Source of the DNA: Alisma plantago-aquatica
Lineage: Eukaryota; Streptophyta; Magnoliopsida; Alismatales; Alismataceae
Assembly: GCA_963693085.1 (NCBI GenBank)
Contig: OY856409.1
Coordinates: 1,338,358,915 to 1,338,422,914 of the forward strand
DNA: 64,000 nucleotides
Direction: 5' to 3'
Within the stretch, counting starts at the first letter, position 1, and every line of letters begins with the position of its first letter. The notes under the pieces were generated by a model that made no database searches, had not been told where the DNA came from, and was given only the letters and a program-made list of their open reading frames with translations. Positions 24,099-35,275 of the stretch are shown piece after piece. Both the position numbers and the translations under genes were made by a program.

Positions 24099-27000
24099 TG
24101 TAAAAGAGTGAAATCACCCCTTTACTGAAAATTTGAATAGTCAAACCTCCATTCCCAACATACTCAAAAGGTATGTTGAAATGGGTGTAAAATTTTCAAA
24201 TCTTTATTTATATGGTATACAAAAGACCAACGAGTAATGCAGCGGAATAAAATTTCATGACTATATTCAATTTTATAAAAGTGTACATCATCATTCTCCA
24301 ATATAGGGTTTACAACAACAAAAGGATCTAGATAGACGGAAGTGTAAACTATTTCAAGTCTTGTCTCCAAATCAACATCTCCAAGAGCTAGGTCCATGCC
24401 AAAAGCCAAGTTCTCCTTGATCTTGTTCAACTCCTTGATCTAACCCTGGGTGGTTGGGAAAGCATCCAATAAAAGGGAAAGAAAACAAGGTATGTGTCAG
24501 AGATAATGAACAAGAAACAAGATAAAAACAATAATGCAACTTAAAATTATATATTCATAATAAGATGAGAGGGCAAAGAGAATGAGGCATAAACAAAAGA
24601 TTCTTGCCATAAACAAGTAAATAATAATGAACTTGTATGAATGATTAATATTGGACTAAATTAACTAAGTAGGGTCGAGGCACCTACTCAACCTCAACTT
24701 ATAGATGAGGGGAGAGTAATCAAATTTCCAGTCACCTATAAAAATATTTATATTGGGGAGAAATAACACATTCCCCAGGGAGAGAGTAAAGAAATTCCCC
24801 AGGGCCAAATAACACATGCCCTAAACTTTGGGTGGTTGTACATAAGTACCACTACTATAACTAAATAGTCAAATAAACCATCATGCTCAAGAAATAGTAA
24901 TGTGACAAAATAAATCATCATTTAGTTGCAACATGGCAGTGGGGTTCCAAGACCCAAGAAATAATATATCAAATCTAATTTTTGAGGCAATTAGATCAAG
25001 AGAAATAATAATAAAAGAAATAAGGTTCAATTAATGCCTCATTAAGGAAAATAGGGTTTAGTTGCAATTATCCCAACTTAAGGTGTAAGGAATGCACATA
25101 ACTTTCTTTAACAAGATCCAATTATCAACTTGCACCACTTTAATTTATTCCAAGTTTCACTTTTCCTTTTTTCAATGTATAATCATGTATTAGGTTTCAT
25201 TATGTACATTAATGTAAAGAAAACCCTACTTTTGGACTTTCCACACAAAACTCTGATTTGGCCTCTAAAAACATCATCATTGATCTCATTAAGTTCTCCT
25301 AATTAAGAAAACATACAATTTTACATATTTTGAAGTCATGAAGATAAAAGTGCATTTTTGATGATTTTTATCTATTAAATTCATCTTTAGAAAACACCTA
25401 TTAATAAAACTCAAAATAAAAGATTGAAAGTATTTTTATTAGAAAGTTTACATTTTTTCAATTTCAAAATATATTTTACTTCATTTTTTGGACAAGCGAG
25501 TCAAAAGATATAATTTTTATAAAATTGACCAATAACAAAAAGCCATGTCATCAAAATAGAGCAAGAGAGGCAAAGGGAGAATGAGAGACGACCCACCCGC
25601 TGACTTGGCCCAACCAAGGGCAGCCCAGTCATGTGGTCAAAGGCCACATTTGACTCGTACTAATCAAAGAAGAGGGAGAGAAAAGACCAGCGTAACCCTC
25701 GCGTGAAAACAAGAGAAGTAAAGGAAGGAGGGGCAAAATGGGGAAACCATCGTTCTTGCACAGCCATGTCATTGCTGGCAAGAAACGAAGTGCTTCATGG
25801 CTGTGGTATTGGGAAAAACCATATACGATGATGATTCAAGAAACTAGAAGTGTAGAAAGGAAGAGAAGGAGGTGGTGAACTCATCACACCCAACAATTGG
25901 GTTGTCGGTGTCGCTAAGTTCCCGTGAGATGAACCACAAGCCGTGGAGGAAAACCGATCGGGCGTGGTTGAGCAGATGGTGTGCAAGGAAATGGAGAGAT
26001 GAGGAAGGCTTGACAATGGGCGATGGAACTGATGATGTAAACATATGTTTATATAGTTAGGTATTAGGGCTTATAAGTGGGTAGCTTCGAGAAGCTTGGA
26101 GAGTAATATTGGGCGTTTCTCGAATACACAATGTTAGGGTTCGAATATGGTATAGATGGATGCAGAATTCAATTTGCAATCCAGTGCAAGTTATTTTACA
26201 AAGTTTTGTTGAGAAACGAGGGAGTTATACCCAAAATACCAGACCCCTTTGGTCCATGTTTACTATTCATGCGGCTAGATGCAGGGGATGACTCAGAACA
26301 TTTAATACAACTTTCTAACTTTATTCTTTTGATGCATTTAATGTATAAAATTTTCTATAATTATTTGAGTCTGTAAAAAAGTCCAAATAAACTCAAATTT
26401 TGTATGTTAACTAATTTTGGGGTAAGGAATCCGAATATAAAATTAGATTTCCATTTTGAGAAAGTTAAAGTAGTGAATTAAGACAATTATTATTTTCTCT
26501 TTCTTCTCTCATTAATGACTATTAGATTATCCAAAAATAATGAAACTTACCCATAAGTCATATTGAGTATGTTAGATACGAATTTTCCATTATTTCCATT
26601 ATTTGAAATTATTTGTTATTTTAATTAATGGTTTGAATATTTTGCACACTTTCTTTCTCCAAAATTTACCTTCTCATCAAATATTTCCCAAATTGAGTCA
26701 AAATTCATTAAGAGGTATTTTTTAACATATAGAACACAAATTTGGCATTATTTTATTTTTTTGAAGACTTTAATTATTTTATTTAATACATTTTTATTTT
26801 ATCACTTGTTTTATCCTTTTAATTTATTAGAGGCATCTAGAAACTTTATAAAAATATAAAACTTGGCCTATAAGCAATAATAAACGTGAGTAAAATGATT
26901 TTTACATTATTTAATTTTTTTCATCATATATTTAGTATTTTAGTCTTTAAATCATTTTCTCTCTCCTAAATAAAATAAAATATTTAACACTGACCAAATT

Positions 27001-27614
27001 AGATGTAAATTCACATATAGACTCATTTTAATATGAAAATTATGAATTTGAGGTTTATTTCCACTTTTGAAGTTGTTTAATAATTTATTTAATAATATGA
27101 AGAAAAACTATATTTTCCAATTCCGATTGATACAAATATAATTATTAATTTTCCAATATTGTGGAACTTGTTATTCAAGCAACCTTTAACTAAAGGAAAA
27201 TGTATCTAAAGATATATTTAATCAATTAGTCTTACTTTTAAGAATTTTATCCCATTATCCAATATTACCACTATTTCTCATATTAAATGATTCCATATCA
27301 CATTAACATGTCTAAAGCATCATTATTCATTCTTTTTTCTCTTCCTTACTCTATAAGGCTAAGGAATGATCTAGAACAAATTATTTTATCATTATATCAT
27401 ACATTTGATAAATTTGCATATTAGACCCTTATTAAAAATATTTACTAAGGTATTTGTGCATAAATCCAAATGTTGGCATAAATGGTGATCAAAATCACCC
27501 CAAACCACTAATAATTCCACAAATTGAATATCAAGGCCAAAAATAGTAGAAATGAAATGAAAATCTTAGAAAGATGGTCAAAAAGATAATATGTCTAGGT
27601 TTCGGTATGTTACA
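24099..27614 (-). repeat. Gypsy element 2, 3' LTR (3.5 kb)
   Basis: On the minus strand it starts TGTAACATACCGAAACC at 27614 and ends at 24099 (...CACTCTTTTACA), next to the flanking Athila-like sequence. It carries a hairpin array at 24692-24852. It is very A+T-rich at about 26300-27500, with no credible genes; frames around 25795-26060 lie in a more G+C-rich block also present in the other LTR (41878-42143). Confidence 0.85.
24692..24852. repeat. Hairpin array with conserved long loops (3' LTR of element 2)
   Basis: Successive stems differ in sequence but remain complementary: CCTCA/TGAGG (24692-24710, 9 nt loop); TGGGGA/TCCCCA (24754-24777, loop gaaataacacat); AGGGC/GCCCT (24801-24822, loop caaataacacat); GTGGT/ACCAC (24832-24852, loop tgtacataagt). 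Between them lies a weaker GGGA...TCCC unit. Loops are 9-12 nt and resemble one another. Confidence 0.65.
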
Positions 27615-27813
27615 ACACTCCACCCCTTAAAGAGGATTTCATCCCCGAAATCACAAACAAAGATGGAAGGGTGAGTGTACAACTAACTTTAGGTTGTTCC
27701 TCCAACCACGAAACTTTCACCAAAACTTTCACTAGTGACTCCTCATAGGTCAGATTATCAAGGATCACCTTGGGTTTCACTATTAAGATTTCTTTTATGA
27801 GATTTAACACCAT
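27615..27813 (-). pseudogene. pol: 3' end of gypsy pol plus polypurine tract (element 2)
   Basis: On the minus strand, an open stretch with DNLTYEESLVKVLVKVSWLE and a final LPSLFVISG resembles the C-terminal end of chromovirus-type pol, just upstream of the usual end region. It runs into ATTTCGGGGATGAAATCC and TCTTTAAGGGGTGGAG, the conserved purine-rich 3' border, and then the LTR start TGTAACATACC. Everything that should lie upstream (protease, reverse transcriptase, RNase H, integrase core) is missing. The pol-tail assignment rests on short similarity and position. Confidence 0.5.
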
Positions 27814-29216
27814 TAATATTTTTGGGTCATTAACATTATATTCATTAGGATATCACATTATCATTATTATTCTTCTAGTATTGTCCTATCATATTAACTT
27901 CTTTCCAAAAGAATTATATTTAATTATTATGCAAGAAACCTTATATATTTCTTATTTATCTCATTAGGAATTTTAAGCACAATTAGGTTTTACGGAATTA
28001 TCTCAATATCCATTATTATATGTGACAATTATCTTTAACAATTTGGATTTAATCTCCACTATCACCATATTGAATTACGTCAGATTGTTTTGCATGAAAT
28101 AAGACATTTTATCCAATTTTTTTATTAAGTCTACTATTCATCCAAATTATGTTACATTAATTACTGTTATCTATATTAAACATCTATATATTATCACATT
28201 GTCGCATTACCTTTCTTACTCACATTAATGTCATCATTAATCACTTTCTCATATTTATTCACTTCTTATTATTGATTATGCACTTTTTTGTGAATCCAAT
28301 TACTCATTAACCATATATGAGTCATTATATTTATTTAATTGAACAAGGTAAAACATATTACATATTAATAAAAAATTTCACATATCAAGTTATGATTAGG
28401 TGATTAGTTAGGTGTGTATTAGAGAACAAGGTGATATTTATTTCATATTGATGTCTTTATTAATCTATGATCAGGTGATTATATATCATTTAAGTATATT
28501 ATTTGATTATGACACCTAATGTCACTAATGTATCATGAAAGGCATTACGGATGTATATATTTATGTCAGATAATTACAACTTAGGATTCAAGTTAATATG
28601 ATCATTATATTTTACTTGTACCTTCTTAGCATGCATTAAGTCCAGGATTAGGTTACATTTATCTTCCTCATCATAACATTAGGGTTTATTGGTTGATGAC
28701 ATGATCAACACCATGCATCCACAATTAGTATTGATATTGGAATTATTCATCTTATGTGCATTATATTTTTATGAGGGTTCAAACACATGAACTATTCATC
28801 CAAACTAATTTATATGTAAAAGGGTGAGTCTAACTAAACCATGTATAAGATCCATCACGCTTCCACTGCACACTTTGATTGCTTACTAAACACCAAACTT
28901 CAAAGTCTAGGTTCTAGGGATAGCCTACCCAAACCTGTGGCCCTAAGGGACATAAGGAACTTATATAGGGTATCCATCCTCAACAAGTCACAAGGTCAAC
29001 ATAAAAAGGTTCCCAAAAGATATCCAACATAGATGTCTAAGTTTACTTTTACCTAAAAGCATACTATTTTAGACAATCAATATCAGCGTAGGACAGGCCA
29101 GTATCATATGGATCTGGGAGTCCTTATAAACCAAGCTAGTGGTGTGGAAGAAAATCTTGCCATCCCCAAGAATTTGATCCCTTCGAGAGACCTTTCCTTC
29201 AACTTCATCCCTTAAT
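27814..29216 (-). other. A+T-rich interior of gypsy element 2, no coding signal
   Basis: About 1.4 kb between the pol tail and element 4. It is rich in ATTA and TTAT, with frequent stops in all frames. I recognise nothing in it. It probably stands where pol was lost. Confidence 0.6.
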
Positions 29217-29221
29217 AGTAG
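29217..29221. other. Left target-site duplication of element 4
   Basis: AGTAG, identical to 39031-39035. Confidence 0.9.
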
Positions 29222-29997
29222 TGTAACATCCTCAATTTTATAGCTGAAGTAAGACTTTAACGTGGGGCTTTCTAGTAAATGCATGCCAAAGGATATAATG
29301 AACATAACCATGGCTAGGTACATAATTAAGTTCACAAAATGTGTAATACAAGCCATCTGATCAACCCATATACACATAACGACTTAAATGTGTATGATTG
29401 TAGTCAGTTGTATATGAGTATAAATGAATTATTCTTATGAACAATAATGTGACGAATATCTAATATGATGAGTCCAGTTCATGGCTTGAGCCTTAGACCT
29501 AGCTTAGGTCTTCATGTTATGTAACTAAAGAAATATTGAGCACATATGTCATACATGAGCTTCAATTGAGAAATTATATTGATTGAAGACATTTTTTCAT
29601 GATTTGGAATACAATTAAGCTCATGGACCCTTTGAAATACTAAGGGATGGGCCATGTGCCCTAGAGCCCAAATTCTAGCCCTATTGGACCAATTAAGTTT
29701 TACAAATAGGTGCTTGGAGTATAAATTGAGAATTAAGTATTTTGTGGTCATAATGAATGCTCAAAATATTTTTTGTAGAATAATAATTAGAATATAATAT
29801 GGTGGGAGAAATTTTAGATGATTTTGATGTATATAGAGGCCTAGGTAATTAAATTAGTAATTATAGTGTTTTTATTTAAAAGACATGTTTGGAGTGTTTG
29901 TACATCTAGTTTTTACTTAAAATCTTGCTCATGTGAATTTGATGATAATATAGTATTTACCCCAAAATTTGGAGTCAAACTGAGCTATAGGGTGGGT

Positions 29998-30007
29998 TAT
30001 ATAAATA
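29998..30007 (+). promoter_or_regulatory. LTR TATA box, element 4 (5' LTR)
   Basis: TATATAAATA about 776 bp into the LTR, identical in the other LTR at 35266-35275. A G+C-rich leader begins about 40 bp downstream, as expected for a transcript start. Confidence 0.6.
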
Positions 30008-30039
30008 TTTCTTTGATATGGACTTTTATCAAAAAGAAA

Positions 30040-30590
30040 AAAAGGGGGCGACCCAGTCTGCGCCGACTGGGAATGCCACAACCCCTGTTTAAATGGGTCT
30101 AATCAGAGTTCGGAAGAGGGGGATACTTGCTCGTAATTCATAGGCTTAGAGTCTATAAAACCTCTTGATCATTGATGCTTGGTGGCGGTCGAACCCTATG
30201 CTAGGGTTATTTTGTTCGGAACCGGGGACAAGGGAAGTAGGCCAAGGAATAAGAAGCAAGAGGTGCCATTATTGGTGGCTAGGAAGGTTTCTCATGGGTG
30301 ATCCTTGATTCCATCCACCCAAACCAAGGGGATAGTTCTGCCCTTATGGTTCAGGCCAGGCCGGAGATGGGGGCACTGCATCCCTCATGATCACGTGGCC
30401 ACAGAGGTAAGATCGACCTCCGGAGGTGATGGACCAGTGGCACTCTATTTTTCTGCTTACGCACGTGAGAACACAATGGGAGTGGGAGGTAGGCGCCGGC
30501 ACTAAGGCCTGAGACGTGCTTGAGAAGGGGGCCGTCAGATCAAATCTTGACGGCTGAGATTGGACAAGGTTAGGTAAGCTTCTAAAATTC
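30040..30590 (+). other. G+C-rich leader with strong hairpins (5' LTR of element 4)
   Basis: A sharply more G+C-rich block just downstream of the TATA box, in an otherwise A+T-rich LTR. CCCAGTC-tgcgcc-GACTGGG (30052-30071) and GCCGTCA/TGACGGC (30531-30537/30548-30554) form strong stems. A splice-donor-like GAGGTAAG lies near 30402. The second LTR copy (about 35320-35865) keeps the second stem with a T.G pair and a weakened first stem. It may be the packaged 5' untranslated region. Confidence 0.5.
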
Positions 30591-32491
30591 ATATCTTGGT
30601 ATTGGGAACTCAGACCTTATCAAATAAGGTACCCATGGAAAGCTCTTTGAAGGTACAATATTCTAAAAATATCTCTAGAATATAATTTGGATGTCTATTA
30701 TTTATTATATGTTGGGTAGCCAAAACTATATGATTTTTATGTCTTGTCAATTAAAAATAGCAAACGAATTTAGAAATTCATGCAAAATTTACTGAATGTG
30801 TATTATGATATTCTTAAGATGATTTCAAATCCTGATCTCTATTATATGAAGTTTTATTGAGGTTTTTGATATAAACCCTAATAAGGGTATTTTGGGTATT
30901 TGACCCATGATATGATTTTTAAATGACCTGATATTTTAATACATGATCATTTCTACATTATATGAATACTTTTCTAGATATTTGATGAAGTTTTTTGTAC
31001 TATTATATTAGTATTTAGTTTTAGATGAGTAGCCATTATGAAAGAATAAGAAATGATTATCCTGACACAATAAGTGATATATGTATGCCTAATTAGGTCT
31101 GATATTAGTAAAGTGATGGTATTCTACTTTGATTTCCTAATTGAGTCAATACGTTTAGAATATGTAACTATGTTTGAGAATTGTTCTCATTATATGAAGT
31201 ATATGTTCATATTAGTGCATAAGACAATTTATGTCTTATTTGAGTATAAAGTTAATATTGATTATATAGTATGAGTTTTAATTTATTTCAATGCTAAGAT
31301 TTTATGGTGATCATATATTAAAGTTATTTTTAAGAACCATAAGTTGGTATATATAGTTAGGAAGATGGGATTTGAGATTTAGAAATAGAAATAGGGAACA
31401 TATGCTTGGACTGATAAAACTATGATGATATTCAGGTCATTAAAGTTATGGAACTTGGAATCGAGACTTCCTTACCAATGCCATCTGTATAAGAGGTAAG
31501 TGGTTCATGTCCATGAGTATTTATGTTTATCATACCTAGTACATTTACATGCTTCTTAATTGAGACCTTGATGTCTGATATTCTAAGTCAAGATATGCAA
31601 GAAAGATATTATGTGCTTTATGATTGTAGAACTTTATATGCTCAATGGATTAGGTAGTGATGTGTTATGGAATGATTCAAGATTATGAATTAAGTTCATA
31701 ATAAGGATAAGAGAATATATTTCTATCATATCCCCTAGATACGTTTCATATGGATACTTAGGATTACAAGATAAAAACTAACACTAGACTTCTATCCTTT
31801 CATGGTTTTGTGATATAACCATGTATTATGATCTTAAGTACAAATATGTTATCAGTATCCCTCACATATATAGATGTGTTCATGTATCAAGTTTTCAAGT
31901 CGAACATATTGTTAAGATTCCCCTCATTAATAGATATAATGGTTTGATAAGAATTCAAGCAGTAACATGTCATCAAGGTTTCTTATATATGTAGCGATAT
32001 AAGAATTAAGAAGTGAAATGGATTCCTTAGAAAGATTAGTGTTTGAGAAGTTAAGTATTATGTGAGAATATGGGTGTTGTACAAGGTAGACCATGACCCA
32101 ATTTCCAAGATAAAGGTATTATTGGGATCAGAATATATGGTAACATGAGTTAATGATGATATTATCAAGTTATGAGACAATAAGTCATGATTAATTTGTA
32201 GGATGAGATTTTATATGATTTCTACTTTAAGACTTAAGATTTAAGTTTATACAAGTGTATTGAGATCATAATTAATGAGATTTTATAGAAATTGAGTCAC
32301 CTTGTCAGAAATAACATTCTTATAGATATTTGATACTCGAAGACTCTCATATACTTCATATTCCCATATTTAGTTCAGATCCTTTCCCTAAGCCTTTAGA
32401 CTTAGTTGTCATATATTTAGTGTCAAAAGTAGTTAAGTCAATTCTATCATATTGAAGTATTAGACTAAGGATTTTCCAGATAATAAGGATA

Positions 32492-32521
32492 TTAGATTTA
32501 GATTTAGATTCAGACTTAGAC
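32492..32521 (+). repeat. TTAGAT hexamer tandem run
   Basis: About five TTAGAY units. The other LTR (37764-37781) is 12 bp, or two units, shorter, so the run has changed length since insertion. Confidence 0.8.
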
Positions 32522-32889
32522 TACTCATGGTGTGAGTAGCCAGATTTTGAATAAAGATACATGATAAGGGTTTTAGATCAAATCTCAATTATGAAGTAAT
32601 TGAGATCCATATTCACATTCAGTTGTAGATTCAGTTTATCACTTAAGAATAAAAGATTCAGATTCAGATTCAGATTTAGAACTCAGTACCTACCCAATAC
32701 TTAGTAATCAGTTTCAGATAAGTTCAATTATCAGTATTCAGTTTAATATAAGATAAGTTCAGATTCAGTATTCAGTAAAGCTATCAGTATTCAGCTTCAG
32801 TTCAGATTAAGAATTAAGTAAGTTTAGACTTAAGATAAATAAGTCAAAACCTTCACATAATACATTATATGATAAGTCCTCATTTAGTA

Positions 32890-33069
32890 GTCCCGGGACG
32901 ATTTAGAGGCATCTGTTGCCAATTCATAGGAGTGTTTACTCCAATTCAGAGGTGTTGGGGCACCAATTCAGGGCGTAGATACGTCAATTCAGAGACACAT
33001 CAGTGTCATTCATAGGCATGTAGTGCCCATTCAGGGTACTTCGGTACCAATTCAGGGTGTAGATACGCC
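32890..33069 (+). repeat. Covarying hairpin array, 5' LTR of element 4
   Basis: After a GTCCCGGGAC palindrome (32890-32899) come eight small hairpins separated by AATTCAGR-like linkers. They are GGCA/TGCC (32908-32920), GGAGT-gttt-ACTCC (32929-32942), GGTG/CACC (32951-32964), GGCGT-agat-ACGTC (32972-32985), GACAC-atca-GTGTC (32994-33007), GGCA/TGCC (33015-33027), GGTAC-ttcg-GTACC (33035-33048) and GGTGT-agat-ACGCC (33056-33069). Starts are about 21-22 bp apart. Each stem has a different sequence yet stays paired. The TTCG unit has the C(UUCG)G arrangement known as an exceptionally stable RNA tetraloop. Confidence 0.85.
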
Positions 33070-33759
33070 AATTCAGGAGGACTTATTGTATAATGTTGGC
33101 CACAAACAGATAAAATCATAAGTAAAAGATACTTAAGATCAGAGTATGTTTGTAATATCGTCCACGAGTGTGATGAGAGGAATTCATATAAGATATTTAT
33201 GATCTAGAAACTTTGGCGTAGGTCATGAGACTCAGAGTATTGGTCTCCAGAAAAGATAGAATAGAAAATAAGAGTTTAAGAAATGAGAGATAATATGTTT
33301 CTAGATTTAATGTTCGTTTCATATTTATGATTTCAAGAATCTTTTGTAATATTTCAGTTCTTTAGCAATGTATATTTTAGAATACTCATGACACTTACTT
33401 TAACGACTATTTTTTCCAATGCATGGCTAGGAACGCGATGTCCGCATGATTTGGAGTAGTTGAGGATCAAAAGAATAAGTAAAGAACTAGAAGATTTCAA
33501 GCTCAGTCTAGTGGGGTGCCATTTACCTAGACGATCCAAAGTTTTGACATACTTTTATTTTGTCTAGTTATGTCGTCAATTAGATTAGATTTTATGGTTT
33601 AACATGATGTAGTTTTTGGTTGACAAAAACTATGTATGAATTAGTTTTACAGTTTTGCAAAGTCTTTCATTTACTTTCATTGCAATGATAATCATATTTG
33701 TGACACTCCCAGTAAAAAAAATGCTTCTGCTCATGTGTTATGAAAATCTGGGTGTTACA

Positions 33760-34490
33760 ATATGGTATCAGAGCAATTTGGTAATGGCCACTAAGCAGAA
33801 TATGATTCTCATAGTCACCCTAGGATGAAAATAAGAGATTAGAGTTTAGGGATAGATTCCCATAGAAAGATACAATGACCTAAAATGACCAATAGTTTTC
33901 ACCTAAGAAGAAATAGAGATGTCTGAGAGAGATGTTTATATTCTAGGTCTCATGTTTCTACCTAACCCTAGATAATGATATTGTCTCTCCATTCTCAATG
34001 GTTATGGCCAGCCAATTGAGAACTGAAGAGGAATGTCATAAGCACTAGATTTTGATGCATCTCTCATTTCTTACTGGTCTGTGTGGTATGGGACACATGT
34101 ATTAGTAGGTTAAAAAGAGATAGCATGTCAGGATCCCACATCTCTGGGTATGTGTCTGATCACCACATATGTAGGAATGTAGCAGTTATATGAAGAACCC
34201 AAGGTTAGACAGTCATGTGCAACTAATGTTTGAAATTCATGACAAGGTTGAATCAGATGCCCTAAGTATAGAGACCAGTTTAGCTTCATAAACTTAAAGT
34301 ATGAGTTGAGTAGTAGACCAATGTAACAAATAATGCTCACATAATCATTTAGTGAAATACATTACTCTTTTCATGCAAAAGTTTGAACATAAGTGTGTCT
34401 TACAATAAATGAAGAGGTAAGCAGAACCCTAAGGTGGGTAGTGGCCTAGAGAAATTTTGAGGACGAAATTAATTTCAAGGTGGGTCGAAT
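33760..34490 (+). other. Interior of element 4 (non-coding)
   Basis: Primer site TGGTATCAGAGC at 33763-33774, complementary to the 3' end of initiator Met-tRNA as in most plant gypsy elements. The 3' border TTTTGAGGACGAAATTAA followed by CAAGGTGGG ends at 34490, in the polypurine-tract position. Between them no frame exceeds about 70 codons, and none resembles gag. Confidence 0.85.
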
Positions 34491-35265
34491 TGCAACGTCC
34501 TCAATTTTATAGCTGAAGTAAACCTTTAATGTGGGGTTTTCTAGTAAATGCATGCCAAACGATATAATGAACATAACCATGGCTAGGTACATAATTAAGT
34601 TCACAAAATTTGTAATACAAGCAATCTAATCAACCAATATACACATAACGAATTAAATGTGTATGATTGTATTCGGTTGTATATGAGTATAAATGAATTA
34701 TTCTTATGAACAATAATGTGACGAATATCTAATATGATGAGTCTAGTTCATGGCTTGAGCCTTACACCTAGCTTAGGTCTTCATGTTATGTAACTAAAGA
34801 AATATTGATCACATATGTCATACATGAGCTTCAATTGAGAAATTATATTGATTGAAGACATATTTTCATGATTTGGAATACAATTAAGCTCATGGACCTT
34901 TGAAATACAAAGGGATGGGCCATGTGCCCTAGAGCCCAAATTCCAGCCCTATTGGACCAATTAAGTTTTACAAATAGGTCCTTGGAGTACAAATTGAGAA
35001 TTAAGTATTTCATGGTCATAATGAATGCTCAAAATATTTTTAGTATAATAATAATTAGAATATAAGATGGTGGGAGAAATTTCATATGATTTTGATGTAT
35101 ATAGAGGCCTAGGTAATTAAATTAGTAATTATAATGTCTTTATTTAAAAGACATGTTTGGAGTGTTTGTATAGTTAGTTTTTACTTAAAATCTTGCTCAT
35201 GTGAAGTTGATGATAATATAGTATTTACCCCAAAATTTGAAGTCAAACCGAGCTATAGGGAGGGC

Positions 35266-35275
35266 TATATAAATA
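35266..35275 (+). promoter_or_regulatory. LTR TATA box, element 4 (3' LTR)
   Basis: TATATAAATA, identical in sequence and offset to 29998-30007. Confidence 0.6.

Larger units (their letters stand above)
29222..33759 (+). repeat. Element 4, 5' LTR (4.54 kb)
   Basis: It contains a TATA box, a G+C-rich leader with two strong hairpins, an A+T-rich middle, a TTAGAT hexamer run (32492-32521) and the hairpin array (32890-33069). The small open frames in the leader shift between the two LTR copies and are not conserved as proteins. Confidence 0.93.

Noticed and set aside
25795..26060. Paired open frames repeated at 41878-42143
   Set aside because: This is duplicated LTR sequence of element 2. Both strands are open, the wording is unstable between copies, and there is no known domain.
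30305..30592. Overlapping open frames repeated at 35453-35866
   Set aside because: They lie in the G+C-rich LTR leader. The plus-strand frame has different length and start in the two LTRs, and reading frame is not conserved; the block is better explained as structured non-coding RNA or DNA.
32890..33069. Regularly spaced palindromic units as a CRISPR-like array
   Set aside because: Units are about 21 bp, the stems vary, the linkers are conserved, and there are no cas genes. The setting is a plant LTR repeated 5 kb away.
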